A stretch of DNA of 64,000 nucleotides from Rossellomorea aquimaris (GTDB lineage: Bacteria > Bacillota > Bacilli > Bacillales > Fictibacillaceae), in NCBI GenBank assembly GCA_020524245.1, contig JAIVLN010000008.1, positions 32,564-96,563 on the forward strand, read 5' to 3'. Under the pieces are notes generated by a model. It did no database searches and was not told the origin of the DNA. It saw only the letters and a list, made by a program, of their open reading frames with translations. Position 1 is the first letter of the stretch. Each line of letters starts with the position of its first letter. This document shows positions 1-7,106 of this stretch, in pieces. The translations under genes and the position numbers were made by a program.

Positions 1-835
1 CCAAGCTGCAATCTGGACAGATATCTACAAGTACTGCCAATCGACCTGACTCAGTAGCGTCAGATCCTGTGTCTCCGCTCGCTTCCCCTTCAGCTGAACA
101 GTCACAGTTTGGTCTTGGGAAGATATCTGGACATTGTTCTGGGAATTCAACTTTAGGACATTGATCGATCACATCTGGAGCGATAAGATCATTATCCCTC
201 GGTGAACAGAACTTAGCGAGAACTTCGAGTTTTACTTCTGCTTCTACTTGAATATCAAGACAGAAAGTAATTTCGATGTCAAAGCTTTCCGGAGCTGGTG
301 TATTCAGTAGTACTGTTCCTGATGGGATTCTGCAGAATATCTTGGATACTTTGCAGAATAGATCCGTTCCATCTGGAAAACAAAGTACGAATGATTCAAA
401 TACCGATGCATTCACATTCGATTTTGTTACGACACAACCATGTCGATCCACTACAAGAATTTTCAGGTCCGTACTGATCAAGAGTTCAACCAGCTGTGCA
501 TCAACGAAACCACCATTCGTCGATACAGTTACATCACGCTTTTCTCCTACTTGCTCACAGATGAATCCAAGATCATCATCGTCATGATCTGAATTGCCAC
601 TGCTTTGAAGAGGGAAAAGTGGTGGTGTTTCAGGTGGTTCACAAATGATACGTAAAGGTCGACGACTTGGATCTTCCATCGCCTCTTCAATTTCACGTAT
701 CTGTTCGCGGCTAAAGAGTACCGTTTTACGAACGGAAAGTGCATCGGTTACCCAGTCGTACACTTTTTGTACGCGAATACACTCATCCTGTAAGCTGTTT
801 GCAGCCTTAGGTATATTGTGTTTTTTATGACTCAT
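1..835 (-). CDS. Acidic, Cys-containing spore-surface-like protein (C-terminus beyond window)
   Basis: The reading frame is open from an ATG at 835 to the window edge, about 278 residues, so the C-terminus is missing. AGGAAGGG lies just upstream of the ATG. Visible features are an N-terminal CIRVQKVYDWV stretch (residues about 19-29), a proline-rich segment followed by an Asp run near residue 90, many spaced Cys, and a C-terminal EAEVKLEVLAKFC stretch followed by Cys-Pro motifs. I recall this layout from uncharacterised spore coat or exosporium-type proteins of Bacillaceae, but I cannot name a family with certainty. Its place beside coat-like genes and a glycan cluster supports a spore-surface role, which is inference. 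Confidence 0.7.
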   Translation of the reverse strand, partial: MSHKKHNIPKAANSLQDECIRVQKVYDWVTDALSVRKTVLFSREQIREIEEAMEDPSRRPLRIICEPPETPPLFPLQSSGNSDHDDDDLGFICEQVGEKRDVTVSTNGGFVDAQLVELLISTDLKILVVDRHGCVVTKSNVNASVFESFVLCFPDGTDLFCKVSKIFCRIPSGTVLLNTPAPESFDIEITFCLDIQVEAEVKLEVLAKFCSPRDNDLIAPDVIDQCPKVEFPEQCPDIFPRPNCDCSAEGEASGDTGSDATESGRLAVLVDICPDCSL

Positions 836-876
836 AGTTTCCCTTCCTTTCTTCATCATGAACTGAAGATTCAATA

Positions 877-885
877 CATACTATG
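877..885. promoter_or_regulatory. Palindromic SigE/SigK-like -10 element between divergent genes
   Basis: CATACTATG reads CATAGTATG on the other strand, so each divergent gene has a CATAnnnTG sequence close to the mother-cell sigma -10 consensus CATAnnnTA. No AC -35 dinucleotide lies at the right distance on either strand, so this is only a candidate. Confidence 0.25.
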
Positions 886-942
886 GGAATACGACGGCTA
901 ATGACACAAAGATTAATGCCTATTTTTGAAGGAGGGAATGCG

Positions 943-1695
943 ATGTACAGCGTACTTTATAATAGAAAAGAAGTATGTAGACTGCCTTTGGAAGAACTGC
1001 ATGCTTTAAAACAAATAGCTGGATTTTGGGGCTTGAGCTGGGAGGATGAATCAAACCAGTTGTTTGGTAGATTTTCGAATTACCGAATCCGTATCATTGG
1101 TTTGAATCAAAAGGAGTTCAATAGGCTCAATCATCTATTAATGCATACAAGTGTAACTCTATCCAAAAATACACAAAGGGAAGATTTGATTCTTTCCATA
1201 TTCAGAGAAGAAAATCAACATACAGTAACTGTTGAATCGAATGGTAATATCTATAATTACCGTCAAAAGAGAGGACCTTATTCCAATACCAAAGATTGGA
1301 TTTACAAAGGTTTCCAATCTGGTTACTTGTATGAAGATGTCCGTGTTTATTGGGATCCAAATCAATGTGAAGATATAACAGAATGGTTAACGTATTTAAT
1401 TCTTCAATCGAATATAAATGAATCCATGGCTCTAACGGAATCCATTTCTACAAATTTATATGAAAGTCTGCTAAAAAAAGTGCTCTCTCGAATCAACAAA
1501 ACCTTATCTTCCTATCAATTGCAACCATCATGGCCGGATAAGCCGTCATTTTCTGAGTCAAGTGAACAAAAGGAAGCTGACCCCATTAATCCCTTCAAGC
1601 CAAACCTTTCAACACCTCCAACAAAATTCGATCCATTCAAAAACAAGAACAAAAGACGCGACACCAAAGTCATTAATCCATTTTTCAAAAAATAA
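943..1695 (+). CDS. Hypothetical protein with three C-terminal NPF/DPF motifs
   Basis: 250 residues from the ATG at 943, which has GGAGGG seven bases upstream; an in-frame ATG at 883 has no such site. I do not recognise the family. Residues 1-190 look like a soluble mixed alpha/beta domain. The C-terminal 55 residues are Pro/Lys-rich and low in complexity, with INPFKPN, FDPFKNK and INPFFKK, so the same short motif occurs three times and ends the protein. It is divergent from the truncated spore-surface-like gene and followed by a small basic gene in the same direction. A sporulation role is suggested by place only. Confidence 0.7.
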   Translation: MYSVLYNRKEVCRLPLEELHALKQIAGFWGLSWEDESNQLFGRFSNYRIRIIGLNQKEFNRLNHLLMHTSVTLSKNTQREDLILSIFREENQHTVTVESNGNIYNYRQKRGPYSNTKDWIYKGFQSGYLYEDVRVYWDPNQCEDITEWLTYLILQSNINESMALTESISTNLYESLLKKVLSRINKTLSSYQLQPSWPDKPSFSESSEQKEADPINPFKPNLSTPPTKFDPFKNKNKRRDTKVINPFFKK

Positions 1696-1753
1696 AACAC
1701 CTTCATTACCTTGTACGAATAATATACATTACCATATGCTGAGGAGAGGGAAC

Positions 1754-1894
1754 ATGACTAAATCAGAGGTTAATCAGTTATACAAACAGATTAAACGTTC
1801 CAGACATAGGAAGAATAAATCAAACTTGTTCGCAAAAACAAATCAATCAGGCTGTAAATCTTGTGGTAGAGTCACATGGAAGCCAGACCGATAA
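1754..1894 (+). CDS. Small basic protein with a single CxxC
   Basis: 46 residues from an ATG at 1754 preceded by GAGGAGAGGG. It is Lys/Arg-rich and carries one CKSC knuckle near the C-terminus, which could be half of a zinc site. It follows the previous gene after 58 bases and is closed by an intrinsic terminator, so the two probably form one unit. Function unknown. An upstream in-frame ATG at 1562 lies inside the preceding gene and was not used. Confidence 0.6.
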   Translation: MTKSEVNQLYKQIKRSRHRKNKSNLFAKTNQSGCKSCGRVTWKPDR

Positions 1895-1901
1895 AATACT
1901 T

Positions 1902-1943
1902 AAAAACCAACACCTACATCAGGATATGTTGGTTTTTAATTTT
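1902..1943 (+). terminator. Intrinsic terminator after the 1754 gene
   Basis: AAAAACCAACA pairs with TGTTGGTTTTT across a 15-base loop and is followed by ATTTTT. It may also serve the converging cysC gene. Confidence 0.8.
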
Positions 1944-1948
1944 TGAGC

Positions 1949-2551
1949 TTATTTATTTACCAGTAATCCATTTTTATATAGATAATTTTGTATTTGTTTC
2001 ACACAAACACTTGCTGACATCAGTGTTGTATCCACCGTAATATCCGGTTTATCAGGTGGTTCATAAGGATCGGATATACCTGTGAAATGATCAATATCCC
2101 CTTTCATCGCTTTGTTATAGAGTCCTTTTGGATCTCGGCTTTTAATAAAACGAATATTACATTTCACATATATTTCTATGAATTCGTTTGAATGAACAAG
2201 ACTTTTTACATATTCACGATCTTTTTTATATGGAGAAATGGTAGCAACGAGGACAATAATTCCTGCATCAACAAATAACTTTGCAACTTCCCCTAACCGT
2301 CGGACACTTTCTGTTCGATCTTCAGGCGTAAATTTCAAATCTTTGTTTAAGCCTAACCGAATGTTATCTCCATCTAATAAATAAGTGGATACCCCATTCC
2401 GATAAAGGGCTCGGTCCAGCTTGTTTGCTATTGTGGACTTGCCAGAGCCTGATAAACCGGTGAACCATATAATGAAGCTTTTGTGACCGTTCAACAACTG
2501 TCGAGCGGTTTTGCTGATTTCCGGCTTTCGATAAAATAAATTTTCAGACAT
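1949..2551 (-). CDS. cysC: Adenylylsulfate (APS) kinase CysC
   Basis: 200 residues, the normal length for APS kinase, which phosphorylates adenylylsulfate to PAPS. The Walker A motif GLSGSGKST lies at residues 32-40, followed by LLDGDNIRLGLNKDL and a FVDAGIIVLVATISPY segment typical of the family. The start has AAGGAGG upstream. No sulfate adenylyltransferase, PAPS reductase or sulfite reductase gene is visible nearby, which is unusual for sulfate assimilation. Instead it lies next to coat-like and glycan genes, so PAPS could feed a sulfotransferase. That last step is inference, and no sulfotransferase is visible in this window. Confidence 0.93.
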   Translation of the reverse strand: MSENLFYRKPEISKTARQLLNGHKSFIIWFTGLSGSGKSTIANKLDRALYRNGVSTYLLDGDNIRLGLNKDLKFTPEDRTESVRRLGEVAKLFVDAGIIVLVATISPYKKDREYVKSLVHSNEFIEIYVKCNIRFIKSRDPKGLYNKAMKGDIDHFTGISDPYEPPDKPDITVDTTLMSASVCVKQIQNYLYKNGLLVNK

Positions 2552-2643
2552 TTTTCAACGTAACCTCCTTTTTGATCATGGTTTCTAAAAACCAAAGCTT
2601 ACCTGAATAATAGTTGTAAGCGGACAGGCCATGAACCATTTTG

Positions 2644-2755
2644 CATATCTTTAGGTCTTGTACCTATTCCAAAGGACAGCCTTTTTAATATAGTATAGTA
2701 ACCCTTTTATAGTGCATTTTGGGGTGCATAATTATCTTAATAAGGAGGAAACGAC
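2644..2755 (+). promoter_or_regulatory. Upstream region of paralogue A, conserved with that of paralogue B
   Basis: From ACCTATTCCAAAGG (about 2662) to the ribosome binding site this leader aligns with 3114-3206. Shared blocks are ACCTATTC, AAAGG, AATATA-TAT, TAACCCT, TGCATT and GGTG-ATA. CATATCTTT at 2644 is one base off a SigK -10. The reverse complement of the ACCTATTC block, GAATAGGT, fits the core of the GerE consensus RWWTRGGY. Which element acts is not known. Confidence 0.45.
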
Positions 2756-3028
2756 ATGGGTTTATTGGATAGAGACTGCGGATGTGATCGTGTAGCTGCT
2801 GCTCGTGAGGACAAATGTAAGGGCTGTGTGTGTGAATTACTAAAAACTTTGCAGCCTGGTACAGAGGTTGAGGAACTATTCGTTAACGGTGTAAAATTTG
2901 ATGACGATATAGTATTTATTAACCTGGACAGAGAAACGTGCTGTGCTACATTTACACGAAACGGTAGTACACCTAAGGTAATCGTCATTGACTGTCGTAA
3001 GATTGACGCGATTATCCTCGAAGGATAA
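2756..3028 (+). CDS. Small Cys-rich coat-like protein, paralogue A
   Basis: 90 residues with AAGGAGG upstream of the ATG. An N-terminal cluster DRDCGC...CKGCVCELL, a central FINLDRETCCATF and a C-terminal VIVIDCRKIDAI are shared with the gene at 3207, so the two are paralogues. The pattern of a Cys-rich N-terminus, a central Cys pair and a terminal D-C segment recalls CotY/CotZ-type crust proteins but is shorter. Its neighbourhood next to fabI matches where B. subtilis has cotZYX. Most likely a spore-surface structural protein; family assignment is inference. Confidence 0.75.
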   Translation: MGLLDRDCGCDRVAAAREDKCKGCVCELLKTLQPGTEVEELFVNGVKFDDDIVFINLDRETCCATFTRNGSTPKVIVIDCRKIDAIILEG

Positions 3029-3040
3029 TTGATATTCATT

Positions 3041-3068
3041 AAAGGCTGGTATCCATCAGCCTTTTTTT
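3041..3068 (+). terminator. Intrinsic terminator after paralogue A
   Basis: AAAGGCTG pairs with CAGCCTTT and runs into a T7 tract. Confidence 0.85.
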
Positions 3069-3084
3069 AGTGTATTAAAGGCAA

Positions 3085-3111
3085 ACAACCATATTCATTA
3101 TGCATAGGATA
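3085..3111 (+). promoter_or_regulatory. SigK-like promoter for paralogue B
   Basis: AC at 3085-3086, a 16-base spacer, then CATAGGATA at 3103-3111, a perfect match to the SigK -10 consensus CATAnnnTA. Transcription would start near 3118 and give a leader of about 90 bases. The GAATAGGT (reverse strand) GerE-like box overlaps the predicted start site. Confidence 0.55.
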
Positions 3112-3206
3112 TGACCTATTCAAAGGGAAGTACACATCAATATAATATTATAACCCTATCCTGCATTCTTTCCGGTGTATATACTTTATAACAATAAAGG
3201 AGAGTT

Positions 3207-3476
3207 ATGATGAGTTTATTTGACAGTGATTGCGGCTTTAAAAGAACTCGTAAAGTGTCAAAATGTGAAGGATGTATTTGTGATCTGCTGTGTGATCTGA
3301 ATGTAGGTACAGAAGTAGATATATTTTTAAAAGGAACAGGCGACGGAGAAGAGATTATGGACTTGAGATTTGTTAGTTTTGACTGCAAAACTTGTTGTGT
3401 TACGTTTGTAGAAGACGATTACCCATTCATTGTGGATTGTCGAAATATTGTTGCCATTCGATTCAGAAACGATTAG
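3207..3476 (+). CDS. Small Cys-rich coat-like protein, paralogue B
   Basis: 89 residues from the first ATG; the second ATG at 3210 sits better behind AAGGAG and may be the true start. It shares with the gene at 2756 the N-terminal DSDCGF...CEGCICDLL cluster, the central FDCKTCCVTF and the C-terminal IVDCRNIVAIRF. It carries about ten Cys, consistent with disulfide cross-linking in a spore coat or crust. A SigK-like promoter lies upstream and a terminator downstream, so it is a monocistronic unit. Function inferred from composition and place. Confidence 0.75.
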   Translation: MMSLFDSDCGFKRTRKVSKCEGCICDLLCDLNVGTEVDIFLKGTGDGEEIMDLRFVSFDCKTCCVTFVEDDYPFIVDCRNIVAIRFRND

Positions 3477-3485
3477 TAACTCCTT

Positions 3486-3529
3486 AACCAACCTGTTTAA
3501 AATAAGAGTCAGGTTGGTTTCTTTTTTTC
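3486..3529 (+). terminator. Intrinsic terminator after paralogue B
   Basis: AACCAACCTG pairs with CAGGTTGGTT and is followed by TCTTTTTTT. It overlaps the stop of the converging glycosyltransferase gene. Confidence 0.85.
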
Positions 3530-4234
3530 TGATAAGTAAGAACGAAAATCACTAGTTGTAGTAACATGTGTACAGTATTTCTTTAGATTCTGATCATTTA
3601 CTTTCCATGTATGATCATGCTTTTTTCTCCGTATATAGACATAATGATCTTTCATACCTGAGTAGATCGGAATATTATGCTTTATACAGTCTTCACATAA
3701 TTTAACATCTTCACCAATATTACAGGATTGAAACGGTACGATATTGTTTACACTTTTTTCAAAAAATAGTGTCCCCCCCATCAATACTTTCGGATTATAC
3801 CTATTTTCTGAACATTGATATTCAGAGGGAGCCCACTTATATGGATTAAATAACTGAAGAGAATTGTTATCTTCAAAATACATATAGATCGTTGTTTTAC
3901 CAACTACTTGTGCATGACTTTTTTTTAATGTTTGCAAACTATCGGTCAAATAATCTTCTGCATAGTAATCATCATCATCCATTTTCGCGATATAATCATA
4001 TTTTGCCAGTTTAATTGCATAATTCAAGCATTCACCTAAGGTGACCTGTTCATCCAATTGCTCAATTTTCACATTGGGAAGATCTTTCATTCGATTGATC
4101 CACCAGTCTATATGTAACTTATCATTATTTAAAATTAGGATTAGTTCTTTTTTGCTGAACTTCTGCCTTACATAATTATCAATAATTGCCGGTGAGCAGT
4201 CGTCTTTATTCGTACATGTCACAACACTGATCAT
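3509..4234 (-). CDS. GT2-fold glycosyltransferase (spore-glycan type), copy 1
   Basis: 241 residues. The N-terminal SVVTCTNKDDC and KELILIL match the first strand and helix of family 2 glycosyltransferases, and MDDDDYY (Asp 86-89) is the metal-binding DxD equivalent. A GGTLFF segment and ICEDC-like Cys pair follow. It is paralogous to the next gene upstream and 23 bases from it, in an operon galE-GT-GT read leftwards. The short, single-domain layout recalls the glycosyltransferase part of CgeD-type spore maturation proteins. Donor and acceptor cannot be told; UDP-sugars made by the neighbours are likely donors. Confidence 0.82.
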   Translation of the reverse strand: MISVVTCTNKDDCSPAIIDNYVRQKFSKKELILILNNDKLHIDWWINRMKDLPNVKIEQLDEQVTLGECLNYAIKLAKYDYIAKMDDDDYYAEDYLTDSLQTLKKSHAQVVGKTTIYMYFEDNNSLQLFNPYKWAPSEYQCSENRYNPKVLMGGTLFFEKSVNNIVPFQSCNIGEDVKLCEDCIKHNIPIYSGMKDHYVYIRRKKHDHTWKVNDQNLKKYCTHVTTTSDFRSYLSEKKKPT

Positions 4235-4257
4235 ATCAGTCCCTCCCCTCCCTTCAT

Positions 4258-4965
4258 CTACTTTACAAAAGTTCTAAAGTCATCTGTATACGCTACAAGT
4301 TGACTGACATTCATAATTAAATCATTCGATACTTGCCATGTATGAGAACCTTTTGTATCGGAACGGATATAGACGAAATTTTCTTTACCTGCAGAGTAGA
4401 CACGATATCCTGCCTTAACACAATCCTTACAAAATAACCGATCCAGTTCCCGCAATTGATTACGAAAAGAGATCTTATTCTTTACACACCTTTTAAAAAG
4501 GAGTGTGCCGCCTTGTAAATACTCCTTCCCTATTCCGATTTGATCATTAACATATTGCTGTTCGTTACCAGGATTAAAAATCATCAAAGCTTTGCGATCG
4601 GGCATGTAAAGATATACAGATGTCTTACCAATCACATCTGCGTGCGTCTGTCGCATTATTTTCAATGAGTCTATTATATAATTTGAGGAATAAAAGTCAT
4701 CGTCTTCAAAGTTAGCGATGAGTTCATATTTGGCTTTTCCGACAGCAAAGTTTAACCAACTTCCTAATGAACGGGAGTCCGTAACCGGATAAACATAGAC
4801 ATCTTTATATTGTGCAGCCTCTACCCGCCACCGATCGGCTTCCATTTCTTTTTTCGTAAGTACGATGATCAATTCTTTATCAACATACTTCTGTCTTTTA
4901 TAATTTTCAAATACATTATCAATGCAGGAATCCCTCATCGTACATGTTATGACTGATACTCCCAT
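4258..4965 (-). CDS. GT2-fold glycosyltransferase (spore-glycan type), copy 2
   Basis: 235 residues, paralogue of the gene at 3509. SVITCTMRDSC at the N-terminus, KELIIVL in the first helix-strand unit, NFEDDDFY (residues 86-92) as the DxD region, then LQGGTLLF and LFCKDCVKAG. The C-terminal HTWQVSNDLI matches HTWKVNDQNL in copy 1. It starts 12 bases after the galE stop, so it is translated from the galE transcript. Likely a membrane-free cytosolic enzyme of the mother cell adding sugars to a spore-surface acceptor, which is inference. Confidence 0.82.
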   Translation of the reverse strand: MGVSVITCTMRDSCIDNVFENYKRQKYVDKELIIVLTKKEMEADRWRVEAAQYKDVYVYPVTDSRSLGSWLNFAVGKAKYELIANFEDDDFYSSNYIIDSLKIMRQTHADVIGKTSVYLYMPDRKALMIFNPGNEQQYVNDQIGIGKEYLQGGTLLFKRCVKNKISFRNQLRELDRLFCKDCVKAGYRVYSAGKENFVYIRSDTKGSHTWQVSNDLIMNVSQLVAYTDDFRTFVK

Positions 4966-4977
4966 GGATCCCTCTCC

Positions 4978-5970
4978 TTAACAAATTTTTTTGTATCCAT
5001 TAGGATGGTTTACGAACCAAACCCATGCTGAACGGATCATGTCCTCTAAACTTAATGCAGCTTTCCACTTCAACTCTCTCCGCGCTTTCTTACTGTCTGC
5101 TATCAGTCTTGGAGGATCTCCAGGGCGTCGTTTTTTAAAAGATACTACTGCTTTATGACCCGTAATTTCTTCGCATTTCCGAATGATTTCTTTAATGGAA
5201 TAACCTTCACCTCTCCCTAGATTGTATGTTTCATTGATTGATGAATTTTTGAACAAGGCTGTAAGTGCAGCGAGGTGTCCAAGTACAAGATCCGTTACAT
5301 GAATATAATCTCTTATGCATGTAAGATCTGGTGTATCATAGTCCTTTCCATAAACCGTAATCGTATCTTTCTTCCCCTGGAAATGGTTTAAGATGGATGG
5401 GATAAGGTGCGTTTCCGGATCGTGATCCTCTCCAAGTTTCCCGTCCAAATCTGCTCCAGCAACGTTAAAGTACCTTAAAAAAATATACTCTGTCCCATAC
5501 GCATGACTGTAATCCTTGATTATTTCCTCACAAAAAAGTTTTGTTCTTCCATAAGGGGAAATCGGTCGAGGAACTGTTTCTTCATTTATCAAATCCTTAC
5601 TCGGGTCTCCATACACAGCACATGAAGAAGAAAAGATTATTTTCTGTACACCCGCATGCAACATTGCGTCTAATAAATTCATTAATCCAATCATATTGTT
5701 CCGATAATATTTAGATGGATATTCCACTGATTCCCCAACATAACAATTCGCAGCAAAATGCATAACAGCTTTTATAGGATAATCTTTAAATGCTTCTTCA
5801 ATGTCCAATTTATCCCTAAGGTCACCCTGTATGAATCGAACATTGTTCGGAAGTGATTCTTTATGTCCTGTTGACAGGTTATCAAATACAAGCACATCAT
5901 ATCCTTCTTTTAATAATGTTTTCACCATATGGCTCCCAATAAATCCAGCACCACCTGTTACCAAAATCAT
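4978..5970 (-). CDS. galE: UDP-glucose 4-epimerase GalE
   Basis: 330 residues from the ATG at 5970, placed after AAAAGGGGGG; an upstream in-frame ATG at 6018 adds 16 unconserved residues. GalE interconverts UDP-glucose and UDP-galactose with bound NAD. The Rossmann TGGAGFIGSH is at residues 5-14, SSS at 114-116 and the catalytic Tyr140-Lys144 pair in SPYGRTK. GLAD-type C-terminal features such as NLGRGEGYSIKEII and RPGDPP are present. It is the first gene of the leftward galE-GT-GT operon. Its product UDP-galactose is the substrate of the mutase encoded at 7088, which links the two genes in one pathway. Confidence 0.94.
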   Translation of the reverse strand: MILVTGGAGFIGSHMVKTLLKEGYDVLVFDNLSTGHKESLPNNVRFIQGDLRDKLDIEEAFKDYPIKAVMHFAANCYVGESVEYPSKYYRNNMIGLMNLLDAMLHAGVQKIIFSSSCAVYGDPSKDLINEETVPRPISPYGRTKLFCEEIIKDYSHAYGTEYIFLRYFNVAGADLDGKLGEDHDPETHLIPSILNHFQGKKDTITVYGKDYDTPDLTCIRDYIHVTDLVLGHLAALTALFKNSSINETYNLGRGEGYSIKEIIRKCEEITGHKAVVSFKKRRPGDPPRLIADSKKARRELKWKAALSLEDMIRSAWVWFVNHPNGYKKIC

Positions 5971-6025
5971 AGTGTTCCCCCCTTTTTCTCCATAAGGTAA
6001 GCGACGAAGCAAGCCCATAGCCCAA

Positions 6026-6052
6026 ACATAATTATTCCATATACATAACCTA
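6026..6052 (+). promoter_or_regulatory. SigK-like promoter for the UDP-glucuronate decarboxylase gene
   Basis: AC at 6026-6027, a 16-base spacer, and CATAACCTA at 6044-6052, a perfect SigK -10. On the other strand CATAATTTA (6084-6076) is a perfect -10 for galE but lacks a spaced AC. Together they suggest late mother-cell expression of this divergent pair. Confidence 0.6.
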
Positions 6053-6126
6053 AGATTAGATTATTAGTATTTTTGTAAATTATGAGTGCACTTCTGGAGA
6101 AAAAGAACTGGGGAGAAGGGACAAAA

Positions 6127-7077
6127 ATGAATCGTATCATAATTACCGGTGTAGCTGGCTTTCTAGGCTCTTATCTTGCGAATGAGTTATTAGAGGATGG
6201 ATATCAAGTAGTTGGCGTTGATAACATTTCGACAGGTAATTTGAACAACATTAATAAATTGACACGTCATCATCATTTTACTTTTTTAGAAACAGACATA
6301 TCTTGTGACAAACTACTTAATCACCCCGAATTGATAGATATTGATGGAATTTACCACCTTGCTTCTCCGGCATCACCAAAATGGTATCAGGAAGCACCGT
6401 TTGAAACGATTTCCGTGAATACGATTGGAACTAAAAACATGTTGGAATTAGCCAATCGAAACAATGCTAAACTCTTATTTTCAAGTACCAGTGAAATATA
6501 TGGTGACCCGGAGGTTCATCCGCAATCTGAAACATACAAAGGTAACGTAAATACCTGGGGACCAAGGGCTTGTTATGACGAGTCAAAACGTCTTGGAGAG
6601 GTCTATTGTTATTTGCATCACACCCTTTTAGGGACAAAAGTGACTGTTGCAAGAATTTTTAATACTTATGCTGAAGGGCTGCAACCAAATGATGGAAGAG
6701 TCATTTCAAATTTCATCATGCAGGCGTTAAAAGGAGAAGATCTTACAGTTTATGGGGATGGTTCTCAAACACGAACTTTTTGTTATGTAGTAGATACAAT
6801 TTCCGGTTTAAGAAAAATGATGGAATCAGAAGAAACGAACGGCGAAATCTTCAATATCGGTCATCCAATCGAATATACAATCCTTGAAGTTGCTGAACTT
6901 GTTAAACGACTTACGAACTCTTCAAGTAAAATTGTATTCAAAGACCTATTAGAAGACGATCCCCAGGTCAGGTGTCCCGATATATCGAAAGCAATGCGCA
7001 TGCTTAATTGGAAACCGCAGGTTGAATTAACTGAAGGTCTCCATAGAACCATCGAAGAATATAAAAAACAAATTTAG
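6127..7077 (+). CDS. UDP-glucuronate decarboxylase-like SDR (UDP-xylose synthase type)
   Basis: 316 residues from the ATG at 6127, behind GAGAAGGGA; the ATG at 6082 lacks a site. Extended SDR with GVAGFLGS near the N-terminus, HLASPASP (78-85), STSEIYGDP (120-128) and GPRACYDESKR (145-155) holding the catalytic Tyr150 and Lys154. The last three motifs are hallmarks of UDP-glucuronate decarboxylase (UXS), which makes UDP-xylose. No UDP-glucose dehydrogenase lies in the window, so its substrate would come from elsewhere. It is divergent from galE and closed by its own terminator. dTDP-glucose dehydratase is less likely from these motifs. Confidence 0.85.
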   Translation: MNRIIITGVAGFLGSYLANELLEDGYQVVGVDNISTGNLNNINKLTRHHHFTFLETDISCDKLLNHPELIDIDGIYHLASPASPKWYQEAPFETISVNTIGTKNMLELANRNNAKLLFSSTSEIYGDPEVHPQSETYKGNVNTWGPRACYDESKRLGEVYCYLHHTLLGTKVTVARIFNTYAEGLQPNDGRVISNFIMQALKGEDLTVYGDGSQTRTFCYVVDTISGLRKMMESEETNGEIFNIGHPIEYTILEVAELVKRLTNSSSKIVFKDLLEDDPQVRCPDISKAMRMLNWKPQVELTEGLHRTIEEYKKQI

Positions 7078-7106
7078 AGACTGACAGTTAAGTCAGCCTC
7101 TTTCTT
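7077..7106 (+). terminator. Terminator after the UXS-type gene
   Basis: GAGaCTGAC pairs with GTCAGcCTC across a short loop and is followed by TTTCTT; it overlaps the stop region of glf. Confidence 0.65.

Noticed and set aside
1562..1753. Upstream extension of the 46-residue basic protein
   Set aside because: It overlaps the preceding gene and the real start has its own strong ribosome binding site.
3180..3188. TATACTTTA as a SigK -10 for paralogue B
   Set aside because: It would start the transcript within a few bases of the ribosome binding site and has no spaced AC.
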